DNA of 64,000 bases from Virgibacillus salexigens (GCF_014905415.1 NZ_BNEO01000001.1:1-64000), one strand, 5' to 3'. Shown: positions 37,512 to 46,328, counted from the first letter of the stretch. Notes: generated by a model not told the origin, from the sequence alone. Translations and numbers: made by a program.

Positions 37512-38072
37512 ATGAACTTAAATCAATGGTTTGAAAAAGGAATAAACCCAGATACATACATTGAATCTATGGAAAAGCATAAAGAAAACTTGCTATACAT
37601 CTACGATCATTTCGAATTACCTAATGATCAAACATTTTTTTCTAGCGTTGTGAAAAAGAAGCTACGTATCATCATACTTACTGAAGATTGGTGTGGAGAT
37701 GCCATGTTAAACATACCGATATTATTACGTATAGCAGATACAACAGACATGGAGGTCCGTATGCTGCTTCGTGACAATAATTTGGAATTAATGGATAACT
37801 ATTTAACAAACGGCAAATCACGTTCTATTCCAATTTTTATTTTCATTGATGAACAAGGTGAAGAAATCGCCAAATGGGGGCCAAGATCAAGTACCCTTCA
37901 ATCATTTGTTGATCAATCTCAAGCTAAACTTCCTCCTAAAGATGCAAAAGACTATAAAGATAAATGGAAGGAGATGATTTTCTTTATGACGAAGTCTTAT
38001 CGCGACCATACCCCGTTCTGGAATGACGTTTATCTTAGTTTAAAAGAAACGATCCAAGCAGCAACAAAATAA
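37512..38072 (+). CDS. Thioredoxin-fold protein with a single active-site cysteine
   Basis: The 186-residue protein starts at ATG 37512 after GAAGGAGAG; an upstream in-frame ATG at 37458 lacks a ribosome site. The central region KLRIIILTEDWCGDAML looks like the active-site strand and helix of a thioredoxin fold, but the CxxC pair is reduced to WCGDA with one cysteine. It is cytoplasmic, with no signal. It is probably not a classical disulfide reductase, but could act by a monothiol mechanism. Its family is likely the Thioredoxin_9-type group. Confidence 0.75.
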   Translation: MNLNQWFEKGINPDTYIESMEKHKENLLYIYDHFELPNDQTFFSSVVKKKLRIIILTEDWCGDAMLNIPILLRIADTTDMEVRMLLRDNNLELMDNYLTNGKSRSIPIFIFIDEQGEEIAKWGPRSSTLQSFVDQSQAKLPPKDAKDYKDKWKEMIFFMTKSYRDHTPFWNDVYLSLKETIQAATK

Positions 38073-38079
38073 GTGGAGT

Positions 38080-38113
38080 AAAGGCCGAATGTATGCATTC
38101 CGCCTTTTTTTTA
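38080..38113 (+). terminator. Terminator of the thioredoxin-like gene
   Basis: AAGGCCGAATG and CATTCCGCCTT pair with one mismatch around the loop TATG, followed by a long T run. Confidence 0.82.
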
Positions 38114-38293
38114 TAGGTTATAATTGAACGTCCATGTCTATACTAGGTAAGAAACATCTTAACTTGATAAACAATATCTGCACCGTGCTTCCTCATAATT
38201 GTAAATAGGAAGCCAGGCCTAGCCTTCTGTAAATCATTACTCAATATCTTAAGTTGAAATTTGTATATAAGTAAGTAGAAACAGGTGAATAGC

Positions 38294-39298
38294 GTGAGTG
38301 TCCGACTTTTTAAACAAATATATTTCAAACTTCCTATATTTGTAAGACTACTATTAGTTATATTTATACTGATGTGTTTTTTTGGAACATTAATCCACTT
38401 GGTAGAACCGAACCAATTTCCTAGTATTTTTGATGGTATTTGGTGGGCATTTGTAACGGGTGCTACAGTGGGGTATGGCGATTATGTTCCCTTAACAATC
38501 ACCGGGAGGATCGTTGCAATTTCTTTAATATTAACTGGCGGTGGATTGATTGCTTTTTATATTTCCACCATATCTGCTGCTACAGTGCAACATGAACAAG
38601 ATCTAGAACATGGAAAGGTAGCATTTAAAGGGAGCAACCACCTCATCCTCATTGGATGGAATGAGCGGACCAGACAATTAATTGAATTCATTGCTCAATC
38701 GAGTTCCCATATTCGCATGGTTCTTATTGATACAACCCTTGAACATGTTGCCTTTTCCGATTATCCTGTCCACTTTATTCAAGGAGATCCTACGGAAGAT
38801 GCCATTCTTGAAAAAGCCAATATTAAGTTAGCTGATCGCGTATTAATAACAGCGGATATTACAAAAAGAGAACGAGAAGCAGATAATTTCTCGATTCTCA
38901 CTGCAGTAGCCATTCGAGGGAACAACGCATCGATTCCAATTATTATTGAAATTCTAGCTGCAAGTCAGATTGAGAATGCTCATCGTGCTGGAGCAACAAC
39001 CATATTACGTTCGAACGACTTTACAAGCGCACTATTTTATCATGAATTATCCCGTGATACAAAAGCCAGACCATTTGAAGACATTTTTTTCATGCTTACA
39101 TCACAACAATTTCACCATGCCTCATTGCCCGAAGAATTTGAGAACATGTCATTTGGTGACATTGCCAATATTCAACGTAAAAATCAGCAAATATTAATTG
39201 GCGTTATAAGAAATAATCAATACATGATGAATCCAACGTTTGAATTTGTAGTTAAAAAAGATGATATTTTGATTGGGTTAATCCCTTGGAATTACTAA
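38294..39298 (+). CDS. yugO: Potassium channel with RCK/TrkA-N domain
   Basis: The protein of 334 residues begins at GTG 38294, with AGGTGA upstream; GTG 38285 has no ribosome site. Two membrane segments flank the selectivity filter TVGYGDYVP (about 57-65), then a cytoplasmic RCK domain (HLILIGWNERTRQLIEFI, a Rossmann-like nucleotide site) follows and a TrkA-C-like end. It resembles B. subtilis YugO, a potassium channel involved in biofilm electrical signalling. The next gene is yugN, as expected. Confidence 0.9.
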   Translation: MSVRLFKQIYFKLPIFVRLLLVIFILMCFFGTLIHLVEPNQFPSIFDGIWWAFVTGATVGYGDYVPLTITGRIVAISLILTGGGLIAFYISTISAATVQHEQDLEHGKVAFKGSNHLILIGWNERTRQLIEFIAQSSSHIRMVLIDTTLEHVAFSDYPVHFIQGDPTEDAILEKANIKLADRVLITADITKREREADNFSILTAVAIRGNNASIPIIIEILAASQIENAHRAGATTILRSNDFTSALFYHELSRDTKARPFEDIFFMLTSQQFHHASLPEEFENMSFGDIANIQRKNQQILIGVIRNNQYMMNPTFEFVVKKDDILIGLIPWNY

Positions 39299-39688
39299 AT
39301 CCTCTACTTTTTTCATTAACGCTTTGCCTGAATCAATATTTTCCTCTGGAATCTCCGTATCTGGGTCTGTTGGAGCTTGAAATTGATTGAACGTATCTTG
39401 TACTAGCCCAGCAGATCCCTTACTATCATATCCTGATTGATATTGATGCCCTAATAAAAATGGCTTTTCCAACCGAACCGTAACACCAGGGAAATCTAAA
39501 GATCCTTGTACTGCATAAAAAGGAATACGTAGAAAGTAATAAGTTCCTTGATCATCCATTTTTAAATCAAAATAGCCTTTGTCATAATCCCAATTCGATC
39601 CGATAACAAATCCTTCTGGTTTCAAAATCTCTTCTAAGACATACAAGGAATAAATCTTATTTTCTAATCTGGATTCAAGAGGTACCAT
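39278..39688 (-). CDS. yugN: YugN-family protein
   Basis: The 136-residue soluble protein matches the YugN-like family by size and by being convergent and adjacent to the yugO channel gene. It is rich in aromatic residues (SNWDYDKGYFDLKMDDQGTYYFLRIPF) with an acidic C-terminus. Its 3' end overlaps yugO by 21 bp. GAAGGAG lies before the ATG. The function is unknown. Confidence 0.8.
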   Translation of the reverse strand: MVPLESRLENKIYSLYVLEEILKPEGFVIGSNWDYDKGYFDLKMDDQGTYYFLRIPFYAVQGSLDFPGVTVRLEKPFLLGHQYQSGYDSKGSAGLVQDTFNQFQAPTDPDTEIPEENIDSGKALMKKVEDLVIPRD

Positions 39689-39743
39689 TTTTTTCTTCTC
39701 CTTCTCTTTCGATAGTAGTAATCAAATGATTTACTAATATGTT

Positions 39744-39772
39744 TTGCTACATCCTAATTATTATGCTAAAAT
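39744..39772 (+). promoter_or_regulatory. yugI promoter
   Basis: TTGCTA (39744-39749), 17 bases, then TAAAAT (39767-39772), 48 bases before the yugI ATG. Confidence 0.65.
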
Positions 39773-39820
39773 ATTTTATTGTGTAAAATGAACCGAATAA
39801 TGATATAGGAGTTGTTCAGC

Positions 39821-40195
39821 ATGACAAGCAATTTTGAGAACGGTCAAATTTTAGAAGGAAAAGTAACTGGAATTCAGCCATACGGTGCCTTTGTTGCCCT
39901 AAATGAAGAAATCCAAGGACTTGTGCATATTTCTGAAGTGACACATGGATATGTAAAAGATATTAACGATCATTTATCTATTGGTGATAACGTAAAGGTA
40001 AAAATTCTTCAGATTGATGAAGAAAATAACAAGATTTCTTTATCTATTCGTGCAACGGAAGAGGCTTCCCAAAAACAGGAGAAACCAAAACAAGCACCAA
40101 CGAAACAACAGAGCAACGAATCAACTGGATTTAATACACTTAAAGACAAGCTTGAAGAGTGGATTAAACAATCTGAAGGTAACGCTAAAAATTAA
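39821..40195 (+). CDS. yugI: S1-domain RNA-binding protein (general stress protein 13 type)
   Basis: The 124-residue protein starts with one S1 RNA-binding domain (GQILEGKVTGIQPYGAFVAL ... GLVHISEV ... KVKILQIDEENNKISLSIR, about residues 7-77), followed by a charged, Gln/Lys-rich tail. This is the architecture of YugI/GSP13, which associates with ribosomes. ATG 39821 is nine bases after AGGAG; TTG 39812 is in frame but overlaps that site. It is monocistronic with its own terminator. Confidence 0.9.
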   Translation: MTSNFENGQILEGKVTGIQPYGAFVALNEEIQGLVHISEVTHGYVKDINDHLSIGDNVKVKILQIDEENNKISLSIRATEEASQKQEKPKQAPTKQQSNESTGFNTLKDKLEEWIKQSEGNAKN

Positions 40196-40198
40196 AGT

Positions 40199-40235
40199 AA
40201 AGGCAAACTCCTTATTCATCGAGTTTGCCTTTTTT
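40199..40235 (+). terminator. yugI terminator
   Basis: A perfect 12-bp stem, AAAGGCAAACTC and GAGTTTGCCTTT, has a 10-base loop and a T run. It also lies 6 bases from the convergent yuzA stop and may serve both. Confidence 0.9.
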
Positions 40236-40240
40236 AGTGA

Positions 40241-40480
40241 TTAACTATCCACACGTTTAGGATCCCGTTGATCCGCAAACGCTTCGTCCGTTTTAAATAA
40301 CAATGGCAGTAAACAAAGGCCACTAATTCCAACTAATGTATAAACTACTCGAGCAATAGCTGCACTTTGTGATCCTCCAAAAATGGCTGCCACTAAATCA
40401 AATTGAAATAAACCAATTAAGCCCCAATTCACTGCGCCAATAATCGTTATAGCCAAAGCTGTTCGCTGTAATCCATTCAT
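40241..40480 (-). CDS. yuzA: DUF378 small membrane protein (YuzA type)
   Basis: The 79-residue protein has two hydrophobic membrane segments with the conserved INWGLIGLFQFDLVAAIFGG region of DUF378 near residues 16-35. An aromatic- and glycine-rich loop and an acidic C-terminus follow. Strong AAAGGAGG precedes the ATG. Its neighbours yugI and pgi match B. subtilis yuzA. The function is unknown. Confidence 0.85.
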   Translation of the reverse strand: MNGLQRTALAITIIGAVNWGLIGLFQFDLVAAIFGGSQSAAIARVVYTLVGISGLCLLPLLFKTDEAFADQRDPKRVDS

Positions 40481-40647
40481 GAGTTTATCCTCCTTTTATC
40501 ATTCATTTCTACTATAGCTTTTACCATTATCAGCAAAATATGTAGTTGTCTTTCTTGATTTCCCAACATGTCTTGGGTAAAGTGAATAGTGTAGTATTTA
40601 TTACTAGAGATAGAAATGTTTCCATTTTTATATAGGAGGATAAGCTT

Positions 40648-41994
40648 ATGAGTCATGTATCGTTTAATTATAAAAAAGCACTTCCGTTTCTTCATGAACA
40701 GGAAATTAATAATCTACAAAGTGCGGTAGAAGCTGCACATCAATCCCTTCATGAGAAAACAGGAGTAGGCAATGATTACTTAGGATGGATTGATTTACCA
40801 GAAACGTATAACAAGGAAGAATTTAATCGAGTAAAGGAAAGTGCAGAAAAAATCCGAAATAACTCAGATATCCTATTAGTAATAGGTATTGGTGGCTCTT
40901 ATTTAGGTGCACGGGCAGCATTAGAAATGTTAAATCATTCTTTTCAAAGTTATCTATCTGCAGACGAATTAAATAGCCCCCATATTATCTTTGTGGGACA
41001 TCATATGAGTTCTACATATATACGCGAATTGCAAGATATCTTACAAGATAAAGACTTTTCTATTAATGTTATTTCAAAAAGCGGAACAACTACGGAACCA
41101 GCCATCGCTTTTCGTATCTTCAAAAAAATGTTGGAAGAAAAATATGGTGAAGAACAAGCTAAAGAACGAATCTTCGCAACTACTGATAAAGAAAAAGGCG
41201 CTTTGAAAAATACTGCTGATCAGGCTGGATATGAGACATTCGTAATTCCTGATGCTGTTGGTGGAAGATATTCTGTATTAACTGCTGTTGGCTTATTGCC
41301 TATTGCAGTAAGTGGTATTTCAATTGATGAAATGATGTCAGGTGCTCATCAAGCGATGCAAGATTTAGACGAACCCTCTTTACAGCACAATCCGAGTTAT
41401 CAATATGCAGCAGTACGTAATATTTTATACAATAAAGGAAAAACAACCGAGATGCTCATTAATTATGAGCCAAGCTTGCAATACTTTGCTGAATGGTGGA
41501 AACAGTTATTTGGTGAAAGTGAAGGCAAAGATAATAAAGGAATTTATCCATCTTCTGCTAATTTTTCAACTGATTTACATTCACTGGGGCAATATGTCCA
41601 AGAAGGACGCCGAAATATATTTGAGACCATTCTGCATGTTAACCAATCAAAATACAATATTACAATAGAAGAAGATGGTGAAAATGCAGATGGCCTTAAT
41701 TACCTTGCCGGAAAAACACTTCATGAAATAAATGATAAAGCTTTTCAAGGTACACTATTAGCCCATACGGATGGAGATGTTCCTAATCTAGTAGTCGAAA
41801 TTCCAAAGCTGGATGCATATACATTTGGTTATTTGGTATACTTCTTTGAAAAAGCTTGTGCAATAAGTGGATACTTACTTGGGGTTAACCCTTTCGATCA
41901 ACCTGGAGTAGAAGCATATAAGAAAAATATGTTTGCATTACTTGGAAAACCAGGTTATGAAGATGAGAAAAAGCAACTTGAAAATCGATTATAA
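40648..41994 (+). CDS. pgi: Glucose-6-phosphate isomerase
   Basis: The 448-residue enzyme interconverts glucose 6-phosphate and fructose 6-phosphate. Family segments include [12 protein letters not shown] near 77-88, the [14 protein letters not shown] sugar-phosphate loop near 141-154, and [14 protein letters not shown]. The C-terminal region with the active-site lysine ([13 protein letters not shown]) is complete. The length is that of Gram-positive PGIs. ATAGGAGG precedes the ATG. It is followed by a strong terminator. Confidence 0.97.
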   Translation: MSHVSFNYKKALPFLHEQEINNLQSAVEAAHQSLHEKTGVGNDYLGWIDLPETYNKEEFNRVKESAEKIRNNSDILLVIGIGGSYLGARAALEMLNHSFQSYLSADELNSPHIIFVGHHMSSTYIRELQDILQDKDFSINVISKSGTTTEPAIAFRIFKKMLEEKYGEEQAKERIFATTDKEKGALKNTADQAGYETFVIPDAVGGRYSVLTAVGLLPIAVSGISIDEMMSGAHQAMQDLDEPSLQHNPSYQYAAVRNILYNKGKTTEMLINYEPSLQYFAEWWKQLFGESEGKDNKGIYPSSANFSTDLHSLGQYVQEGRRNIFETILHVNQSKYNITIEEDGENADGLNYLAGKTLHEINDKAFQGTLLAHTDGDVPNLVVEIPKLDAYTFGYLVYFFEKACAISGYLLGVNPFDQPGVEAYKKNMFALLGKPGYEDEKKQLENRL

Positions 41995-42078
41995 TTAAAA
42001 TAGTTTCCAATTAAGGTTTATATTTCTATATTTGGGGTATGCTATAAAATGTAAGACTTTCTCGTATTCCCCCTGTAG

Positions 42079-42107
42079 GCAAAGCGATAATCGCTTTGCT
42101 TTTTTTA
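42079..42107 (+). terminator. pgi terminator
   Basis: A perfect 9-bp stem, GCAAAGCGA and TCGCTTTGC, with loop TAA and an eight-base T run. Confidence 0.92.
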
Positions 42108-42190
42108 TTGCTTTTTTTCTCGAATTTATTGCAAGAGGATAGAGGCAAGAAATGTTATACTATAACAAATAACTAATTAGGAGGGCACTA

Positions 42191-43360
42191 ATGGGAATTT
42201 TTGATTTGCAACATGATAGAAAAAATACAAAATCTGTGAAATGGGATATGCTAAAACCTGTTTTTCAAACAGAGGATGTGCTGCCAATGTGGGTAGCAGA
42301 TATGGATTTTCAAGCTCCAGAAGGAGTGAATAATGCATTAATTGAACGAGCAAAACACGGGATTTATGGATATACCATCGTCGATGATACCGTAAAAAAA
42401 ACGATTGTTGATTGGATTAGCCGCCGGCATGGGTGGGATATTAAAGCAAACTGGCTTTCTTTTAGTCCTGGTGTTGTAACAAGTCTACATATGGCAGTTC
42501 AAGCTTTTACTAACCCTGGAGATAATATCTTAATTCAAACTCCAGTTTATACCCCGTTTTATAAAGTGATAGAGAGTCATGAAAGAAATGTCGTCAAAAG
42601 TCCGCTTGTTTATAAGGATAACTATTACGAAATTGACTTTGAAGACTTTGAAGAGAAGCTAAAGCAAGGTGTAAAAGCATTCATCCTATGTTCACCGCAT
42701 AATCCGGTTGGTCGAGTTTGGAAAAAGACTGAATTAGCTGAGTTAGCACATTTATGCTTAAAATATAACACCATCATCATCTCGGATGAAATTCATGGGG
42801 ATCTAACATTTCCCGAAGAAGTGCATGTTCCAATTGCGTCATTATCTGACCAAATTGCTCAGCAGACGGTAACATGTATGTCTCCATCTAAAACGTTTAA
42901 TTTAGCTGGACTACAAGCATCTTATATTGTTACGCCCGATAAATTAAAGCGTGACCAATTAGAAACACAACTATCAAAACAAGGTGTAAACGGCTTAAAT
43001 ACTATGGGTAACACTGCACTAGAAGCTGCATACACTTATGGGGAAGCATGGCTAGATGAATTACGTCATGTTTTAAAAAGCCATAAAGATTATGTCAAAG
43101 AAACGTTTGAAACGCATACTTCTGAATTAAAAGTAATTGATTCAGAAGGAACTTATTTGCTTTGGATTGATTGTAGTGCCTTAAATATGGATCATCGTGA
43201 ATTGAAAGAATTTATGATAAATCAAGCAAGAGTCGGATTGAACACAGGTGTAGATTATGGACAAGAAGGTGCCACGTTTATGCGAATTAACATTGCTTGT
43301 CCAAGACCAACTTTAGAAGAAGGTGTCAAACGAATTCTATCAGCTGTTCAAAACAGATAA
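42191..43360 (+). CDS. patB: PLP-dependent cystathionine beta-lyase/aminotransferase (PatB/MalY type)
   Basis: The 389-residue fold-type I PLP enzyme has CSPHNPVGRVW (near 174-184), ISDEIHGDL with the PLP-binding Asp near 200, and SPSKTFNLAGLQ with the Schiff-base Lys near 236. These are typical of MalY/PatB C-S lyases, which cleave cystathionine and other thioether amino acids. AGGAGGGC precedes the ATG. In B. subtilis patB adjoins kinB-kapB; here kapB lies nearby but kinB is absent. Confidence 0.92.
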   Translation: MGIFDLQHDRKNTKSVKWDMLKPVFQTEDVLPMWVADMDFQAPEGVNNALIERAKHGIYGYTIVDDTVKKTIVDWISRRHGWDIKANWLSFSPGVVTSLHMAVQAFTNPGDNILIQTPVYTPFYKVIESHERNVVKSPLVYKDNYYEIDFEDFEEKLKQGVKAFILCSPHNPVGRVWKKTELAELAHLCLKYNTIIISDEIHGDLTFPEEVHVPIASLSDQIAQQTVTCMSPSKTFNLAGLQASYIVTPDKLKRDQLETQLSKQGVNGLNTMGNTALEAAYTYGEAWLDELRHVLKSHKDYVKETFETHTSELKVIDSEGTYLLWIDCSALNMDHRELKEFMINQARVGLNTGVDYGQEGATFMRINIACPRPTLEEGVKRILSAVQNR

Positions 43361-43386
43361 AAATGAAGGAGGCTGCTTTCGCCTCC

Positions 43387-43971
43387 TTACTCTTCTTGTT
43401 TGTCATTATACTGAGTAGGGTCTGTTGGCGACTCCCCTTCTCTATCCTCATCTTCAGCTTCAGATTTAGTCAATTTGCCACAAAGAATTCGTTGTCCTGA
43501 GTTCCCTCCAGGTTGACTCATCCCATCATCTTCGTCTTGTGTAACGATTATGGAAGTACCATCCCCTTTTATCAAAGAGTTCTTTCCATCCAATAATGTT
43601 GTCTGTGGTAGCATAAGGTCAGCATCCACTAGTCCTCCGGCATCTGCTTCAATATTTGGTAAATCGCCAAGATGGGAGCCTTCTGGATGCATTAAGCCGT
43701 GCTCAGCTCCGGTTGGATTAAAATGATTTCCTGCGGATTTAAAATCAGGACCTTCACACTTAGCGTATTCATGTATGTGGATTCCATGAAAACCTGGTTC
43801 TAAACCTTCTAACTTTAATTTTACATTTACCCCATCTGATTGTTCATTGAAGCTAGCTGTCCCAACCATATCTCCTGATGCATTATACATTTCCACTTTC
43901 CGACTCTTCGGATCCTCCTGCTGACAAGCTGTCATCAAAATAAGAACAATAGATACAATTACCCAACGCAT
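43387..43971 (-). CDS. Cu-Zn superoxide dismutase-like lipoprotein with altered copper site
   Basis: The 194-residue precursor has a lipobox LMTAC, with Cys16. SOD_Cu family residues are His65 and His67 (HGIHIHEYAKC), His83 (GNHFNP), His91, His100 and Asp103, the disulfide Cys72-Cys164, and Arg161. The position of the fourth copper ligand (VVHxxxDD) reads IVTQDEDD, so the histidine is Thr144. The zinc site appears complete. The C-terminus has an acidic tail. B. subtilis YojM is a comparable SodC paralogue lacking copper ligands. Catalytic SOD activity is uncertain. Confidence 0.88.
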   Translation of the reverse strand: MRWVIVSIVLILMTACQQEDPKSRKVEMYNASGDMVGTASFNEQSDGVNVKLKLEGLEPGFHGIHIHEYAKCEGPDFKSAGNHFNPTGAEHGLMHPEGSHLGDLPNIEADAGGLVDADLMLPQTTLLDGKNSLIKGDGTSIIVTQDEDDGMSQPGGNSGQRILCGKLTKSEAEDEDREGESPTDPTQYNDKQEE

Positions 43972-44090
43972 ACGACTACTCCTTTTAGCTCTTTTCCCTT
44001 ATGTTCTCCGAGAAGTGCGAAACGATTCGTGGATTCCTTCTTTTTCAAAGTCAAACATAAAAAGTCTCCTTGTTCAGGAGACTTCGGGCG

Positions 44091-44282
44091 TTAACTATTC
44101 TCTTTCGATTCTTTAATCTTTTTGTTATATTGCTCATCAAATTTTTTCTCATCTTTTTTTGATTTTTTATAAAATAAATACATGACAATACTGGCGGCAA
44201 TCATAAAGATAATTAAGGTTATTACAGCCGGTATGTATTCTGTCTTGTCCTCTGGAAAATAGAGAAAAGGCATCATTCGCAT
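44091..44282 (-). CDS. Small single-span membrane protein
   Basis: The 63-residue product has a short N-terminal region, one membrane segment (IPAVITLIIFMIAASIVMYL, about 17-36) and a strongly charged Lys/Glu C-terminus that should lie in the cytoplasm. AAGGAAG is upstream, and either the first or the next ATG in frame could be used. I do not recognise the family. It lies divergent from kapB. Confidence 0.6.
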   Translation of the reverse strand: MRMMPFLYFPEDKTEYIPAVITLIIFMIAASIVMYLFYKKSKKDEKKFDEQYNKKIKESKENS

Positions 44283-44397
44283 TCACTTCCTTCACGATCA
44301 GTATATCAAACTCGTTAGGATATCGAAACGGCTAATAAAAAATATTCGCCAAACTGTTACATTTTTGGCACAATAATAATAAGGAGGGACGATTGAC

Positions 44398-44778
44398 ATG
44401 CCAGAAGTACAGTTAGGAGATACCGTTAAAGCTCATTATAAATCAGGGACATATATAGGAAAAGCAATCGCTGACAAAGGAGACCGCTATGTTATCGAAG
44501 TATTAGCAGTTAAGAAACATCCCATGCAAGGTGATTTGCATAACCCACATCAAACAGAAGGCGTTTTCTTTCACGAACGGAAAGCGCTGGCTTACCATGA
44601 AAAAATGAATGTAAAAAAACCTGCGGTTCATCCTCATTCTGAGTTGATTCCTGATTATAAACAATCCTTGAGGCAAGCGGTTAATGACTATAAAGAAAAG
44701 TTAACCAAAGAAGAAACTACTTATAATCAAGCTGCAATGAAATGCTTACAGCAGCTAGAACAAACATATTTTAAATAG
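44398..44778 (+). CDS. kapB: KapB-type kinase-associated protein
   Basis: The 126-residue protein has the KapB character: an N-terminal small beta-barrel region (VQLGDTVKAHYKSGTYIGKAI) with DLHNPHQTEGVFFHERKAL at 55-73, then a helical C-terminus. In B. subtilis KapB is needed for the KinB sporulation phosphorelay input. No signal or lipobox is visible. No kinB lies beside it. AAGGAGGG precedes the ATG. Confidence 0.87.
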   Translation: MPEVQLGDTVKAHYKSGTYIGKAIADKGDRYVIEVLAVKKHPMQGDLHNPHQTEGVFFHERKALAYHEKMNVKKPAVHPHSELIPDYKQSLRQAVNDYKEKLTKEETTYNQAAMKCLQQLEQTYFK

Positions 44779-44789
44779 AAGCCCTTAGG

Positions 44790-44831
44790 TTAAAGCCACA
44801 TTTCACCTATTATGATGAAATGTGGCTTTAA
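44790..44831. terminator. Bidirectional terminator after kapB
   Basis: A perfect 16-bp stem (TTAAAGCCACATTTCA and its complement) has a 10-base loop. T-rich bases follow on the plus strand, and it lies between kapB and the convergent SDR gene. Confidence 0.88.
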
Positions 44832-44852
44832 GTTTATGTTTGAAATGGATTA

Positions 44853-45692
44853 TCAAATATACAGTTTTACTTGATTCATTCCCCATTCCCATACCTGTTT
44901 GGCTAAAACCTCATCTTTTGCTGTTTTTGCTGTTGGAGCAACTTGTTTCCGATAGAAATAATTCCCTTTTTTTGAAGGTATTGTTTCATTGGTAGCTAAA
45001 AAAACTGCCGTTTCCGACCCTTGACTTGGGCTTAGAAAGAAGGGGTGTAGATACGAATATACCTTTTCGCCAAATCCTGAGTTACGATCTACTCCAAGAT
45101 TTGTTGCAACCGCTCCAGGGTGAAGTGCAAACACAGCTAGCTCTGGTTCACGCCTTTGTAATTCTTTCGTAAACAAAATATTTAATAGCTTTGATCGTCC
45201 ATAAGCCGTTGCTGGATTATACGACTTACTTAAATTTGGATAACGAATATCAATCTTCCCTATTTTATGAGCACCTGACGATATATTAATGATTCTTCCA
45301 TCAGAAGATTTTTTTATAGAATCAAGGAGCAGAATAGTTAATAAGAAATGCCCCAAATAATTAACCCCTAGCATCATTTCATACCCATTTATGGTCGTTT
45401 GCCGTTTAATCGTAACAACACCAGCATTATTAATTAACACATCTAACTGATTAAATTGACCCTCAAACGATTTTGCGAAGCGTTGTATACTTGAAAAACT
45501 GCCTAGATCGCATAGCATTAAAGATATAGACTTTGATCCACTTTTCTTGCTTACTTGATACAGAGCCTCTTCTCCTCTATGTTGGTTTCTGCAAACCATA
45601 ATAACATGCGCCCCTTGCTTCGCAAGCTCAATAGCTGTGGCTAACCCCATTCCCGAATTTGCTCCTGTAACCATCGCCGTTTTTGTTCTCAT
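44853..45692 (-). CDS. Short-chain dehydrogenase/reductase
   Basis: The 279-residue Rossmann-fold enzyme begins at ATG 45692 after GGAGAGG; the longer frame from 45722 includes this SD. It has the NAD(P) site TGANSGMG (9-16), NNAGV (near 87-91) and the active-site YGRSK (about 166-170), with Ser near 142 in ISSGAHK. The sequence resembles the retinol-dehydrogenase-like SDRs; the substrate is unknown. Confidence 0.87.
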   Translation of the reverse strand: MRTKTAMVTGANSGMGLATAIELAKQGAHVIMVCRNQHRGEEALYQVSKKSGSKSISLMLCDLGSFSSIQRFAKSFEGQFNQLDVLINNAGVVTIKRQTTINGYEMMLGVNYLGHFLLTILLLDSIKKSSDGRIINISSGAHKIGKIDIRYPNLSKSYNPATAYGRSKLLNILFTKELQRREPELAVFALHPGAVATNLGVDRNSGFGEKVYSYLHPFFLSPSQGSETAVFLATNETIPSKKGNYFYRKQVAPTAKTAKDEVLAKQVWEWGMNQVKLYI

Positions 45693-45758
45693 GACCACCT
45701 CTCCTTCCTCTGAATTCACCATAACATGAACGATCCATCCTTAAAAATATAAATAAAA

Positions 45759-45784
45759 AACCGTCAGCATAAATACTGACAGTT
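45759..45784 (-). terminator. ptsH terminator
   Basis: On the minus strand AACTGTCAG and CTGACGGTT pair with one G-T pair around TATTTATG, and TTTTT follows. Confidence 0.82.
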
Positions 45785-45799
45785 TCTAAAGGATCTCTA

Positions 45800-46063
45800 T
45801 TACTCTCCGAGATGTTCTTTAATTACTTCTTCCACTCCATTAAGTGCTTCTTCTTCATCTGGACCGTTTGTCGTAATTTTAATTTCAGCACCCTTTGGAA
45901 TGCCAAGAGACATAACACCCATAATTGATTTTAAGTTTACTGTTTTATCATTGTAAGCTATTTCTACTTCTGACTCAAATTGCCCTGCTTTATTTACCAG
46001 AAGTGTTGCCGGACGTGCATGGACTCCGGTATCTGCTGTAATTGTAAACGTTTGTTCTTTCAT
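45800..46063 (-). CDS. ptsH: Phosphocarrier protein HPr
   Basis: The 87-residue protein has both HPr phosphorylation sites: His15 in TGVHARPAT and Ser46 in NLKSIMGVMSLG. His15 identifies a true HPr and not the Crh paralogue, which has Gln at this place. It transfers phosphate from enzyme I to the sugar-specific EII proteins and, through Ser46-P, acts with CcpA in catabolite control. Unlike the usual ptsHI operon no ptsI follows; the gene is monocistronic with its own terminator. Confidence 0.93.
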   Translation of the reverse strand: MKEQTFTITADTGVHARPATLLVNKAGQFESEVEIAYNDKTVNLKSIMGVMSLGIPKGAEIKITTNGPDEEEALNGVEEVIKEHLGE

Positions 46064-46273
46064 CCTAATTCATCCTTCCAAAAGATATTATCCTATGTAC
46101 ATATTACACGTACAATGTTTCTAGAATTGTTTAGTGAAAAACTGAACTATTAATATTATATACAATAATACGCTTTTTTGAAACAAAAAAGGCATATTTT
46201 TTATATGAGAAATTATTTCTAATAGAACTGGTTCGACAAATAGCGTTTAAAGATAACAATTTGTCTTTCCATT

Positions 46274-46302
46274 TTGCTTATGATAACGTTATGCTGTACA
46301 TT
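46274..46302 (+). promoter_or_regulatory. Possible deoD promoter with a cre-like palindrome
   Basis: TTGCTT (46274-46279), 17 bases, then TACATT (46297-46302). The spacer carries TGATAACGTTATGC (46281-46294), which fits the CcpA cre consensus TGWNANCGNTNWCA at all but the last two positions. Both calls are weak individually. Confidence 0.35.
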
Positions 46303-46328
46303 GTATTGATCTATAAGGAGGAATTTTT

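Noticed and set aside
46232-46238. A perfect Spo0A box (TTCGACA) upstream of deoD
   Set aside because: A single 7-mer is expected several times by chance in 64 kb on two strands. It is not part of an array or near a convincing promoter.
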